From Oscillospiraceae bacterium (lineage in GTDB: Bacteria; Bacillota; Clostridia; Oscillospirales; Ruminococcaceae), in contig JAGAKZ010000040.1 of NCBI GenBank assembly GCA_017848115.1, positions 1 to 64,000 on the forward strand: a DNA stretch of 64,000 bases. Direction: 5' to 3'. The notes beneath the pieces are model-generated. The model saw only the letters and a program-made list of their open reading frames with translations, was not told the origin of the DNA and ran no database searches. Shown in pieces: positions 17,035 to 26,858 of the stretch. The first letter of the stretch is position 1. The number at the start of each line of letters is the position of its first letter. The position numbers and the translations under genes were made by a program.

Positions 17035-17793
17035 TTGATTACAAAAATTAAAATAACTTTTGACCCCACCGATAAAGTATTGCCACGTCCGATACTTGCG
17101 CCTTTATTTCAAGGAGCACTTATGGACCTTGTTCCTGAAGGGTTTGCGGAGATGATGCACGTTTCGATGCTTCGTCCTTACAGTCAGTTCGTAACATCAG
17201 ACGGTGACAGCGTAGTCTGGACTGTGACTGCACTTGATGAATATGCACAAAAGTTTATAATCGACACGCTTTCTGACAGCGATTTCAAATCAGTGACTCT
17301 TACGCACAAAGACGCCACTCTGAAAGTACGAAAAAAAGAAATATCGCATATCTCTTACAGTGAACTGCTTGACAAATACTACATACGCAGAGAAAGCAAC
17401 AGATATATAACATTAAAATTTATCACACCAACTGCTTTCAAATCAAACGGTAAGTATATAATCATGCCCGATTCATCGCTTATACTCAACAACCTCGTGA
17501 GAAAATACGACTCTGTTGCGAAAACAACACAACTATATGACGAAACACTTATCGAATACATAAACAGTCATACCGAAATAGTCGAATACAATCTCAGAAG
17601 CTGTAAATACGCAATGGAAGGCATAACTATTCCGTCATTTACAGGCACTGCAAAGATAAAACTCGGAGGAAATCATGAATTTATATGCCTTTGCAATATG
17701 TTACTTGATTTTGCAGGGTATTCGGGAATAGGAATAAAGAGTGCCATGGGAATGGGTGCGTGTGGAATAATAAACACAGGAGGTGCTATTTAA
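17035..17793 (+). CDS. cas6: Cas6 CRISPR repeat endoribonuclease
   Basis: 252 residues from a TTG start, with a GGTAGGTGA purine-rich tract upstream. The C-terminal glycine-rich loop GYSGIGIKSAMGMGACG (about residues 227-243) is the hallmark of Cas6. The length and two RAMP-like ferredoxin folds fit. It should cleave array transcripts within each repeat to give crRNAs with 8-nt repeat-derived tags (family knowledge). It is first in the operon, three bases before cas10. Confidence 0.92.
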   Translation: MITKIKITFDPTDKVLPRPILAPLFQGALMDLVPEGFAEMMHVSMLRPYSQFVTSDGDSVVWTVTALDEYAQKFIIDTLSDSDFKSVTLTHKDATLKVRKKEISHISYSELLDKYYIRRESNRYITLKFITPTAFKSNGKYIIMPDSSLILNNLVRKYDSVAKTTQLYDETLIEYINSHTEIVEYNLRSCKYAMEGITIPSFTGTAKIKLGGNHEFICLCNMLLDFAGYSGIGIKSAMGMGACGIINTGGAI

Positions 17794-17796
17794 AAC

Positions 17797-20163
17797 TTGG
17801 AACTACAAAAATTTAAACTGGCAGTCGGCAGTCTTTTGCATGATACCGGAAAAATATTATACAGGTACAACGACAGCAGAAATCACAGCGACAGCGGATA
17901 TGACTTTCTCAAAGAAATTATTTCCGACAAGGACATACTCGACTGCGTAAAATATCATCACTCGGCAAAACTGAAAAACTCAGGAGTTTCCGATGATGCT
18001 CTGTGTTATATAACATATATCGCAGACAATATCGCCGCTTTTTCCGACAGAAGAAAAAATGAAACAGGAGAAAGTGGTTTTGTAAAAAATATCTCATATG
18101 AAAGCATTTTCAATATACTCAATAAAAACAACGGAAACAGTGCATATCAGCCTGCTATGCTTACGGAAAAAGAAGGCATAAACTTCCCTGTTACCGATGA
18201 TATAACCTATAGTGAAAGCTTTTATGCAAAAGTAGTCGATACTTTAAAAAATGCCATAAGAGGAATAGAACAGACTCACGAATATGTAAACTCTCTCGTG
18301 GAGATCTCGGAAGCCTGTCTTTCATATGTCCCTTCTTCTACTCAGACAGGAGAACTCCGTGATATCTCACTTTTTGACCATGTAAAACTTACTTCGGCTC
18401 TGGCACTTTGTATTTATGAGTATGCAAAATATAAAAATATAACAAACTTCAAAGATACATTTTTCAAAAACAGTGACTTATTCTATAAAGAAAAGTCATT
18501 TTTATTATATTCAGCCGATATAAGCGGAATACAGAACTTTATCTACAATATCAGCCGTAAAAGTGCCTTGAAGGGACTAAGAGCAAGATCTTTCTATCTT
18601 GAAATAATAATGGAGCACTACGTTGATACTATACTCGAACGTCTCGGACTTGCAAGATGCAACGTTATGTACACAGGTGGCGGACATACATATCTCCTGC
18701 TTCCTGCTACTCCGAAAACACTCGAAACAATAACAGAAACCGAAAATGAAATAAACAGCTGGTTTATTGATAACTTCGGTTCTGAACTTTTTATTGCAGG
18801 CGGATTTTCAGAATGTTCGGCAGACTCTCTGCGAAATGTTCCGGAGGGCAGTTACAGAGAAATATTCTCACAGATAAGCAAATCACTCTCTATGCGTAAA
18901 ATGAAACGATACAACGCAGAAGAAATAAAACGTCTCAACAGTCGCAAACGTTCAGACAACGAACGTGAATGCGCTATCTGCAACAGCTCGGACAAACTTA
19001 TAAAGTGGCATGATAACGGTTGTATATGTCATATATGCAACGGACTCCTCGGACTTTCAGACAGTATAATAGATAATGAAAACTCCAGCTATTTTACTGT
19101 CATTTCCGAAAAACCGGATAATAAAAATTTCGTACCTCTCCCCTTTAACAATTTCCTTATTTCCGATAACGCAGATTCTCTCGTATCACGAATGAAATCT
19201 GAAAAAGGTTATGTAAGAAGTTACAGTAAAAACTCTATGAATTCGGGAAAAAGAATAGCCTCAAAGTTGTGGATAGGTGACTACTCGGCTCAGAAAGATT
19301 TTTCTGAACTTATCAATAATTCGGAAGGAATCGAAAGACTTTGTGTTCTGCGTGCCGATATAGATAATCTCGGAAATGCATTTGTAAACGGATTTCCTGA
19401 AAAATATACAACTATCTCACGCACCTCAGAGTTTTCATCGAAGCTCTCACTGTTTTTCAAGCACAATATAAATAGTATAATGAAAAACCCTGTATTTTCA
19501 GTAACAGGAACTGAAAAATCTCAAAGAAACGCCTCAATTATCTATTCGGGCGGTGACGATGTATTCGTAGTCGGAAGCTGGGAAGATGTAATAGGCTTTG
19601 CAGTTGACCTAAACGACAGCCTTGAAAAATTTTCACAGGGCACACTGACCATATCTGCAGGAGTCGGAATGTTCAGTAAAACATATCCGCTCTATGCAAT
19701 GGCTGAAGAAACAGGAAAGCTTGAAGAAATAAGCAAAGGATACCCAAACAAAGAACGTCCTTTAAAAAATGCCATCACACTTTTTGATGAAAATAACTGC
19801 TACAACTGGAAAGAGTTCAAAGAAAAAGTAGTAGGTGAAAAACTTGCTTGTATCAGAAAATATCTTCACAACAATAACGAACACGGAAAAGCTTTGCTCT
19901 ACAATATACTCTCCCTGATAAGAAAAGATGAAAAAAGCCAAAACTCAGACAAGCTCAATATTGCCCGTTTTGCTTATCTTCTCGGACGACTTGCGCCTAC
20001 TGATAAAAATGATAAGAACTATGACACAAAATATGAGGCACACAAAATATTTGCAGGTAATATATATAAGTGGGCAAACTCCGAAGAAGACTGCAGACAA
20101 CTTATAACCGCAATATATCTGTATATTTACTCTGTCAGAAAGAAGGATAATAACAATGAATGA
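17797..20163 (+). CDS. cas10: Cas10/Csm1, type III-A large subunit (HD nuclease and cyclase)
   Basis: 788 residues, TTG start with GGAGGT about 12 bases upstream. The N-terminal HD domain motif LLHDTGK (H15-D16) is intact, suggesting ssDNase activity. A CXXC zinc element (CAIC at about 392, then CHIC) follows the first Palm domain, and the second Palm domain has YSGGDDVFVVG (GGDD at 585-588), the cyclic oligoadenylate synthase signature. Both catalytic sites look competent. It overlaps csm2 by 8 bases. Confidence 0.96.
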   Translation: MELQKFKLAVGSLLHDTGKILYRYNDSRNHSDSGYDFLKEIISDKDILDCVKYHHSAKLKNSGVSDDALCYITYIADNIAAFSDRRKNETGESGFVKNISYESIFNILNKNNGNSAYQPAMLTEKEGINFPVTDDITYSESFYAKVVDTLKNAIRGIEQTHEYVNSLVEISEACLSYVPSSTQTGELRDISLFDHVKLTSALALCIYEYAKYKNITNFKDTFFKNSDLFYKEKSFLLYSADISGIQNFIYNISRKSALKGLRARSFYLEIIMEHYVDTILERLGLARCNVMYTGGGHTYLLLPATPKTLETITETENEINSWFIDNFGSELFIAGGFSECSADSLRNVPEGSYREIFSQISKSLSMRKMKRYNAEEIKRLNSRKRSDNERECAICNSSDKLIKWHDNGCICHICNGLLGLSDSIIDNENSSYFTVISEKPDNKNFVPLPFNNFLISDNADSLVSRMKSEKGYVRSYSKNSMNSGKRIASKLWIGDYSAQKDFSELINNSEGIERLCVLRADIDNLGNAFVNGFPEKYTTISRTSEFSSKLSLFFKHNINSIMKNPVFSVTGTEKSQRNASIIYSGGDDVFVVGSWEDVIGFAVDLNDSLEKFSQGTLTISAGVGMFSKTYPLYAMAEETGKLEEISKGYPNKERPLKNAITLFDENNCYNWKEFKEKVVGEKLACIRKYLHNNNEHGKALLYNILSLIRKDEKSQNSDKLNIARFAYLLGRLAPTDKNDKNYDTKYEAHKIFAGNIYKWANSEEDCRQLITAIYLYIYSVRKKDNNNE

Positions 20164-20542
20164 ATTTCTTGACAAAAAAACATATGTAAAACAAGCTGAA
20201 AATGTTATAGGAAAACTTAAACGTGACAAATTCAAAAATACTATCGCAGTTTCCTATTCACAGCTCAGAAACATACTCGCTCTTATGAATGAACTTTACA
20301 ACGCAGTTCTCTATAGTTCAGATGAAAAACTAAATGATGATATGCAGAGCCGTATCCAATACGTAAAAATGAAAATAGTATATGCCGCAGGCAGAGATAT
20401 GAATGTAAAAGATTTTGTTACCTGCTCGGATATTTTAAACTATATGGATATGATCGGTGGCAGTCGTGAAAGATTAATGCTTGTCTGCCATTACATGGAA
20501 TCACTAATAGCATATCACAAATTTATGGGCGGTAAGGACTAA
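20156..20542 (+). CDS. csm2: Csm2, small subunit of the Csm complex
   Basis: 128 residues, predicted all-helical, as expected for the type III-A small subunit that lines the inner face of the complex. Typical features include the N-terminal YVKQAENVIGKL and a late MDMIGGSRERLMLVCHYMES-like helix. It overlaps cas10 and lies 18 bp before csm3, so it belongs to the effector operon. Confidence 0.9.
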   Translation: MNEFLDKKTYVKQAENVIGKLKRDKFKNTIAVSYSQLRNILALMNELYNAVLYSSDEKLNDDMQSRIQYVKMKIVYAAGRDMNVKDFVTCSDILNYMDMIGGSRERLMLVCHYMESLIAYHKFMGGKD

Positions 20543-20560
20543 GGAAGGAGAAAAAATATT

Positions 20561-21235
20561 ATGTATTCAAAAATGTTAATAAGCGGAAGTATAGAAACCG
20601 TATCAGGACTTCACATCGGAACAGGCGGCGGTTTTTCTGCTATAGGTGCTGCTGACTCTCCTGTTATACGTGACGCTGTTACAAGAAGACCTATGATCCC
20701 CGGAAGCAGTCTTAAAGGAAAACTCAGAACTTTGCTTGCCAAAAAACTCAATACAAGTAAAGTAAGTACATACGATGATGACTGTGATAAAATACTCAGA
20801 CTTTTCGGCGGAATGAAGAAAACAGGCAGAGCTATTTTTTCCGATATGTACCTTGAAAACATGGACGAACTTGAGAAAAGCGGTATCTATGAACCAACCG
20901 AAATAAAGTTTGAAAACAATATAAACAGACTCTCGGCTATAGCAAACCCACGACAGATAGAACGTGTTATCAGAAGCTGTCGTTTTGGATTCAGACTTAT
21001 CTACAACATAGAAGATGATGTAAAAATATCCGAAATAGAAGAAGACATAAAAAATCTGTGCGACGGAATGACTCTCCTCACCTATGACTATCTCGGCGGA
21101 AGCGGTTCAAGAGGATACGGAAAAATCAAGTTCAAAAATTTAAATGCCGAATTTGTAGTAGGAAATGATGACGGAGAGTTTGATAATATACTTGATAACT
21201 GCAACAAACTGTTAGGAAGTGTTGGTGATTTGTGA
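20561..21235 (+). CDS. csm3: Csm3, RAMP backbone subunit with target RNase activity
   Basis: 224 residues. RAMP features include LHIGTGGGF near the N-terminus, PMIPGSSLKGKLRTL (about residues 44-58) and the glycine-rich GGSGSRGYGKIKF near the C-terminus. In Csm3 an aspartate in the thumb loop cleaves target RNA every 6 nt; a candidate aspartate lies in the loop following residue 25 (IGAADSPVIRD), but the exact residue needs an alignment. The TGA stop overlaps the csm4 ATG. Confidence 0.94.
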   Translation: MYSKMLISGSIETVSGLHIGTGGGFSAIGAADSPVIRDAVTRRPMIPGSSLKGKLRTLLAKKLNTSKVSTYDDDCDKILRLFGGMKKTGRAIFSDMYLENMDELEKSGIYEPTEIKFENNINRLSAIANPRQIERVIRSCRFGFRLIYNIEDDVKISEIEEDIKNLCDGMTLLTYDYLGGSGSRGYGKIKFKNLNAEFVVGNDDGEFDNILDNCNKLLGSVGDL

Positions 21236-22176
21236 TGAACTATAAGCTTTACAAGCTTTCATTCAGCACTCCTGTTCACTTTGGCAACGGAAGACTCGGT
21301 TCATGCGAAAACCGATTTCTTGCCGACAGATTATTTTCAACAATATGCATCGAAGCAAAAAAGATGTTCGGTACAGAAGGCATAGAGTCCGTATATCAGT
21401 CAGCTGTAAGCGGAAAACTTCTGATATCCGACAGTATGCCATACTGCCATGATACTCTGTACATTCCAAAACCAATAATGACAATAGAACGGGATACTGA
21501 TAAATATGATAACAATTCTGTAATCAAAAAATCATTTAAAAAGCTTTCATACATTCCGTCTGACAGCATAGACAAATATATAAAAGGCGACTTTGACGCA
21601 ACAGCAGAAAGCCAAAAACTGTCAGGTCTTGGTGTTTTCTCGGAAAAAACATCAGCCTCAATACATGAAGATGATGACGCACTCCCTTATAATGTCGGTA
21701 CATATAACTTCAATCCCGACTGCGGACTGTATTTTATTATCGGATATGAAAACGATGATATTTTCTTTAAGTTTGATGATATCATGTATTCACTCGGTTA
21801 TACAGGAATAGGCGGAAAAGTTTCTTCGGGATTCGGAAAATTTGAAGCTGTCATAACCGACGTACCAGAAGAACTTCTTAAAATGCTGACAAATCAGAAC
21901 GCTGACCGATATATCACACTTTCTGTATGCATGGCAAAAGAAGACGAACTTGAAAATGCAGTTTCGGAAGCTGAATTTTCTATGATACGAAGAAGCGGTT
22001 TTGTAAACTCTGTTTCTTACAGTGAAACTTTCCGTAAAAAGAAAGATATGTACTGTTTTGCAGGCGGTTCAAGCTTTAAAAACAAGTTCGAGGGCGATGT
22101 GTATGACATTTCCGATGGTGGCAGTCATGCGGTCTATCGCTATGCAAAGCCGTTATTTATGGGGGTGAATCTGTGA
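21235..22176 (+). CDS. csm4: Csm4, RAMP subunit capping the crRNA 5' end
   Basis: 313 residues from the ATG at 21235, which overlaps the csm3 stop (TGATG); a GTG one codon earlier is also possible. The N-terminal RAMP strand MNYKLYKLSFSTPVHFGNGRLG and the later GYTGIGGKVSSGFGKFE glycine-rich loop mark it as Csm4. It should contact Cas10 and hold the crRNA tag. Confidence 0.92.
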   Translation: MNYKLYKLSFSTPVHFGNGRLGSCENRFLADRLFSTICIEAKKMFGTEGIESVYQSAVSGKLLISDSMPYCHDTLYIPKPIMTIERDTDKYDNNSVIKKSFKKLSYIPSDSIDKYIKGDFDATAESQKLSGLGVFSEKTSASIHEDDDALPYNVGTYNFNPDCGLYFIIGYENDDIFFKFDDIMYSLGYTGIGGKVSSGFGKFEAVITDVPEELLKMLTNQNADRYITLSVCMAKEDELENAVSEAEFSMIRRSGFVNSVSYSETFRKKKDMYCFAGGSSFKNKFEGDVYDISDGGSHAVYRYAKPLFMGVNL

Positions 22177-23324
22177 TGATCAAAAACTATACTATTACAC
22201 TTACTACATTTTCACCTGTATTTATCGGTGATGGCATACAGATATCAAAAAAAGACTGTCTTTATCTTTCAAACGAACGTAAAGTGTATATAATGGATAA
22301 CATGAAGTTATTTAACGGTATACGCAAAGCAGGTCTTCTCAAACAGTATGAAAATTTTCTTATGGACAGTTCACAGCGAAATTTTTCTGTATTTACAAGA
22401 AACAACTCGATTCCGTTAAATGACGTTAAGAAATGGGCGGCATATACCCTGCCTATGAATGATATAACCGATATAAACAACAGCAGAAAAAACGGTGGCG
22501 GTTCTGACAATATTCTTTCCTTCATAAAAGACAAATTCGGCTGTCCGTATATTCCCGGAAGCAGTTTAAAAGGAGCTTTAAGAACTGTTATACAAAACGC
22601 TGTCTGTATAGAAGGCAATAAAGACAGTATGGCAGGTATAAGAAAAAATATCGAAACAGAAGTTTTTGAAAAAAGACCAAAATATCTCTTGTCCACTGAA
22701 AAAAAGCTAAGTGAAAATCTTTTTCACACGCTTAACCGCAAAGAAGAGAAAAAATCAGATATGTTAAATGACGCTTTTGCCGGTTTTCGTGTAAGCGACA
22801 GCCTCCCTCTTGACGTTTCATCACTCATACTCTGCCAGAAAATAGACCGACACCCTGACGGACGTGATATCTCATTACCTATAAAACGTGAATGTATCAA
22901 ACCGGGTACAAAAATAGAGTTCCAGCTTGAAATTGATACCGATATGATGGATATTTCAGCTGATGAAATCATAAGATATGTTCAGGTTGTCTTTGATGAA
23001 TACGAAGAAACATTTCTCGATGAGTTCAACGATGACAACATTGTTTACTGCGACTGCAACGCTCCTATAGTAATAGGCGGTGGTACAGGATATGTTTCAA
23101 AAACATCTGTATATTCACTTTATAAAGAAAAAGCAGATGCTGTAAAAGCTGTGCAGAAAATTATGATAGATACAACATCAACCAAAAAACAACGTGATCC
23201 TCATAAACACTATGAAGACACCAAAATACACAGAATATCTCCGCATATACGTAAACTGACAAGATATGACGGTATTTTGTACGACATGGGAATATGTAAT
23301 ATTGAGATCAAAGCTGTGAAATGA
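22176..23324 (+). CDS. csm5: Csm5, RAMP subunit at the crRNA 3' end
   Basis: 382 residues from the ATG at 22176, overlapping the csm4 stop (TGATG). RAMP signs are LTTFSPVFIGDG at the N-terminus and CPYIPGSSLKGALRTV (about residues 125-140), the usual Csm5 motif. It completes the Csm complex and in characterised systems recruits nucleases that trim crRNA 3' ends. The operon ends in a strong terminator. Confidence 0.93.
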   Translation: MIKNYTITLTTFSPVFIGDGIQISKKDCLYLSNERKVYIMDNMKLFNGIRKAGLLKQYENFLMDSSQRNFSVFTRNNSIPLNDVKKWAAYTLPMNDITDINNSRKNGGGSDNILSFIKDKFGCPYIPGSSLKGALRTVIQNAVCIEGNKDSMAGIRKNIETEVFEKRPKYLLSTEKKLSENLFHTLNRKEEKKSDMLNDAFAGFRVSDSLPLDVSSLILCQKIDRHPDGRDISLPIKRECIKPGTKIEFQLEIDTDMMDISADEIIRYVQVVFDEYEETFLDEFNDDNIVYCDCNAPIVIGGGTGYVSKTSVYSLYKEKADAVKAVQKIMIDTTSTKKQRDPHKHYEDTKIHRISPHIRKLTRYDGILYDMGICNIEIKAVK

Positions 23325-23336
23325 TAAATAACAAAA

Positions 23337-23371
23337 AAATTCCGACACACGACTTGTCGGAATTTTTTTGT
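23337..23371. terminator. bidirectional terminator between csm5 and mrp
   Basis: AATTCCGACA and TGTCGGAATT form a strong stem with A tracts on the left and T tracts on the right, serving both convergent genes. Confidence 0.88.
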
Positions 23372-23386
23372 TATTTATCAGATTTA

Positions 23387-24220
23387 TTATTCAACCGGAA
23401 CAGCGCTTTCAACTGCGTCAAATGCGTCTGTAAGCCACTGAGAATCTTCGCAGAGTTCAATAGTTCCCTTGTCGCAGGCAGATGCGAGTTTAGGCTGTAT
23501 TGGCATACGGGCAAGAGCCTTGATGCCGTACTGAGCAGCAACTTCGTCAAGTTTGCTTTCACCATAGAGGTTTATCTTTTTACCGCAACAGTCACATTCA
23601 ACATAACTCATGTTTTCTACGATGCCTATTATCGGAATATTCATCATCTCAGCCATTTTTACTGCTTTTCCTACTATCATAGAAACGAGTTCCTGTGGTG
23701 AAGTTACTATAACTATTCCGTCAACAGGAATTGACTGGAATACTGTGAGCGGAACGTCACCTGTTCCCGGAGGCATATCTATAAACATATAGTCTACATC
23801 GCCCCAGATAACATCTGTCCAGAACTGCTTTACTGTACCTGCTATTACAGGACCTCTCCAGATAACAGGGTCTGTATCGTTTTCTACAAGAAGATTGAGA
23901 GACATAACTCCTATACCTGTTGTAGTTTCAGCAGGGAATATACCATGATCGTTACCCTTTGCCTTTTCATTTACACCAAAAGCCTTCGGAATAGAAGGAC
24001 CTGTGATATCTGCGTCAAGGATAGCTGTCTTATAGCCTTTTCTCTGTGACATAACTGCAAGAGTTGATGTTACCATTGACTTTCCTACGCCACCTTTACC
24101 GCTGACAACTGCGATAACTTTCTTTACTTTTGAAAATTCGTTTGTTTTTTCGATGAGATCATTTGCCGCACTGCATTTGCTTGAACATGATGAACAATCG
24201 TGATTACATGATTCACTCAT
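23387..24220 (-). CDS. mrp: Mrp/NBP35-family Fe-S cluster carrier ATPase
   Basis: 277 residues. A Cys-rich N-terminus (four cysteines in CNHDCSSCSSKC) precedes the deviant Walker A GKGGVGKS (41-48), with MPPGTGD further on and the C-terminal CDCC metal motif used for Fe-S binding. It lacks the N-terminal MIP18-like domain of longer Mrp proteins. It probably delivers Fe-S clusters to apoproteins in the cytoplasm. Single gene with AAAGGAAC upstream of the ATG. Confidence 0.9.
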   Translation of the reverse strand: MSESCNHDCSSCSSKCSAANDLIEKTNEFSKVKKVIAVVSGKGGVGKSMVTSTLAVMSQRKGYKTAILDADITGPSIPKAFGVNEKAKGNDHGIFPAETTTGIGVMSLNLLVENDTDPVIWRGPVIAGTVKQFWTDVIWGDVDYMFIDMPPGTGDVPLTVFQSIPVDGIVIVTSPQELVSMIVGKAVKMAEMMNIPIIGIVENMSYVECDCCGKKINLYGESKLDEVAAQYGIKALARMPIQPKLASACDKGTIELCEDSQWLTDAFDAVESAVPVE

Positions 24221-24380
24221 TATAATTTAATGTTCCTTTCATTATTAAAATTTATACAAGACACTTAGTCGTACAATCTATATAATGATATCATATTTTT
24301 CATGATATGTCAAATCAATATAGGAAATTAACGGAAAATAAGTGATAAAAAAATATGCACAAAAATCAGCAATTTTGGCA

Positions 24381-24409
24381 TTGAAAAAAACATGGTAAAA
24401 TGTTAAAAT
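24381..24409 (+). promoter_or_regulatory. promoter of the GH9 cellulase gene
   Basis: TTGAAA and TAAAAT separated by 17 bp, about 50 bp before the ATG; a TTGGAGGTC ribosome binding site follows. Confidence 0.65.
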
Positions 24410-24460
24410 TAACTTATCAGATATTATTGCACTTCGTGTTTTTTTGGAGGTCTTATTTTT

Positions 24461-26800
24461 ATGAAGAAAAAATTTTTTAAGCGTGGACTTGCGGCTGTCG
24501 CAGCTGTAGCCATGCTTCCCTCATGTATTTGCACAGGAAATATAAATGCTGCAACAACAGGTGGAAAAGCTGACTACTACGAAACAGAAAATAACTGGGC
24601 AAAGCTTTTGCAACACTCAATGTATTTTTTTGACGCAAATATGTGCGGTTGTGGTGTTGACGAAAACAATCTGCTCGAATGGCGTGGCAACTGTCATGTG
24701 TACGACTCAAAAGTTCCGCTCAACTCAACTGCTACAAATCTGACAGATTCTTTTATCGAAAAATACAAGGATATACTTGACCCTGACGGTGATGGTTGCG
24801 TTGACGTATCAGGAGGGTTTCATGATGCCGGAGACCATGTAAAATTCGGACTTCCTGAAGCTTATGCCGCTTCTGCTGTATCATGGGGATACTACGAATT
24901 CAGAGAAGCATATGAACAGACAGGTCAGGCTGAACACGCTGAAACTATATGCAGATATTTCTGTGATTATTTCATGCGTTCAACATTTCGTGATGACAAC
25001 GGAGATGTTGTCGCATTCTGCTATCAGGTCGGCGATGGTGATATAGACCACAAGTACTGGCAGTCACCCGAAATAGACGCTATGGACAGACCCGCATTTT
25101 TCGCAACTTCAGAAATAACCACAACAGATAACGTTTCCGAAAGTGCTGCCGCTCTGGCTATAAACTATTACAACTTCCTTGACACCGACCCCGAATATGC
25201 CGAGAAATGTCTTGACTACGCAAAAGCATTGTTTGCATTTGCCGAAAAAAATGATAAACAGGTAAATGACCCTAAGGACGGCCCTAAAGCTTACTATACT
25301 TCAAGCAAATGGGAAGATGACTTTTGTTTTGCTGCCTGCTGGCTCTATCTCATAACAAAGGATCATCACTATCTTGAAGTAAGTCTGCCGTATGTTGACT
25401 ACTACGCACCTCCGGGATATGTTCTCTGCTGGAACGATATGTGGAACGGCGTAGGTACTCTTCTCGGACGTATCCAGGAAATATATCCGGAAGTAGCCGA
25501 AGAATACAGAGAAGTTGCCGGAAGAAATCCTTATGAGCTTATTGACTTCTGGTATATGCAGGCAAAAGCAATAAATGCCTATATGGACAGCGAAATAGGC
25601 CAGATAACTCCTGCCGGATACTTCTGGTTAAATACATGGGGTTCTGCACGTTACAATACAGCTGCTCAGTTTACTGCACTTGTATATGACAAGTACAATA
25701 AAGGCAAAGACAAATTCAATGAAAATAATAAAGACTATACATTTTCACAATGGGCACTCGGTCAGATGGAATACATTATAGGCGATAACCCTATAAACCG
25801 CTGTTATGTTGTAGGCTACAATGAAAATGCTGCTAAGTTCCCTCATCACCGTGCCGCATCAGGACTTACCATGTGTGAAGACCCTGCTGATCATAAGCAC
25901 GTACTTTACGGTGCGCTTGTCGGAGGTCCTGACAACTCAGATGAACACAAGGATATTACAAGTGACTACATCTATAACGAAGTTACGATTGACTACAACG
26001 CAGCATTTGTAGGAGCAGCCGCAGGTCTGTATCATTTCTTCGGAGATGAAACAATGAAACCTGACGAGGACTTCCCGCCTGCCGAACCTGTTGATGACAG
26101 CAATATTTTCTCAGGAGATAATTTCTGGGTATCGGGATACTGTGAAGACAAGCCCGAAAATGACGGTGCAGGTGCAACAAAGCTTACTTTCTTTGTAAAT
26201 ACCGATTCACTGACACCGCATGATGATATATCTATAAGATACTACTTCAATATATCAGAGTTTGAAAACAATGACGGAATCCCTGCATCTTTTGTACTTC
26301 AGACACCATATGACCAGGTTCAGACAGAAGTTGATGACCGTCATGCAGTTGTTTCAAAACCTATACAGTACAAAGATAATATATACTATGTGGAAGTTTC
26401 ATGGCCGGGCTATGCAATAGCTAACTCAAACAAGAAAATACAGTTAATTATCGGTATGTACTACGGCGATATGTGGGATCCTTCAAATGACTGGAGCAGA
26501 CAGGGTATGACCGATATCGGCACAAAGTATGATGATATCACCGGCGGTACTGAATACGCTGAAAAATGCGATAACGTATGCGTATATGCAGATGGCGTTC
26601 TTGTTGGCGGTACTGAACCTGACGGAACAACACCTAAAAAAGTTTACAAAGCCTCTCATCTCGTAAGACTTGTCCAGGCACTCCTTAATGTCACACCGTT
26701 CTCTTCAGATGAAACAGCAAATCAGTTTGACTTTGTTGCTGACGGAAAGATCGACATTCTTGACCTTGTAAAATTAAAATCCCTTATTCTTGAGGGCTGA
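24461..26800 (+). CDS. GH9 endoglucanase with CBM3 and C-terminal dockerin (secreted)
   Basis: 779 residues. A signal peptide (about 1-30, ending near NINAATTGG) is followed by the GH9 catalytic domain (about 38-520) with GGFHDAGDHVKFG (D122 and D125 near the nucleophile), the HHRAASG histidine motif and NEVTIDYNAAFVG containing the proton donor (E507). A CBM3-like domain (about 545-700; RYYFNISE, WDPSNDWSRQG) and a dockerin (about 725-779; last calcium loop ADGKIDILDLVKLKS) follow. It cleaves cellulose outside the cell, and the dockerin implies docking to a scaffoldin. The first dockerin calcium loop looks degenerate. Confidence 0.95.
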   Translation: MKKKFFKRGLAAVAAVAMLPSCICTGNINAATTGGKADYYETENNWAKLLQHSMYFFDANMCGCGVDENNLLEWRGNCHVYDSKVPLNSTATNLTDSFIEKYKDILDPDGDGCVDVSGGFHDAGDHVKFGLPEAYAASAVSWGYYEFREAYEQTGQAEHAETICRYFCDYFMRSTFRDDNGDVVAFCYQVGDGDIDHKYWQSPEIDAMDRPAFFATSEITTTDNVSESAAALAINYYNFLDTDPEYAEKCLDYAKALFAFAEKNDKQVNDPKDGPKAYYTSSKWEDDFCFAACWLYLITKDHHYLEVSLPYVDYYAPPGYVLCWNDMWNGVGTLLGRIQEIYPEVAEEYREVAGRNPYELIDFWYMQAKAINAYMDSEIGQITPAGYFWLNTWGSARYNTAAQFTALVYDKYNKGKDKFNENNKDYTFSQWALGQMEYIIGDNPINRCYVVGYNENAAKFPHHRAASGLTMCEDPADHKHVLYGALVGGPDNSDEHKDITSDYIYNEVTIDYNAAFVGAAAGLYHFFGDETMKPDEDFPPAEPVDDSNIFSGDNFWVSGYCEDKPENDGAGATKLTFFVNTDSLTPHDDISIRYYFNISEFENNDGIPASFVLQTPYDQVQTEVDDRHAVVSKPIQYKDNIYYVEVSWPGYAIANSNKKIQLIIGMYYGDMWDPSNDWSRQGMTDIGTKYDDITGGTEYAEKCDNVCVYADGVLVGGTEPDGTTPKKVYKASHLVRLVQALLNVTPFSSDETANQFDFVADGKIDILDLVKLKSLILEG

Positions 26801-26807
26801 TATCCAT

Positions 26808-26850
26808 AAAAAAAGGTTGTACGGATTTTTTTCGTACAACCTTTTTACTC
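26808..26850. terminator. bidirectional terminator after GH9
   Basis: AAAAGGTTGTACG pairs with CGTACAACCTTTT, flanked by A-rich and T-rich tracts, between convergent genes. Confidence 0.85.
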
Positions 26851-26858
26851 TTATTTTT

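Noticed and set aside
23321..23701. Plus-strand open frame of 126 codons after csm5, considered as an extra cas gene
   Set aside because: It runs through the terminator and antisense to mrp; no Cas-like motifs.
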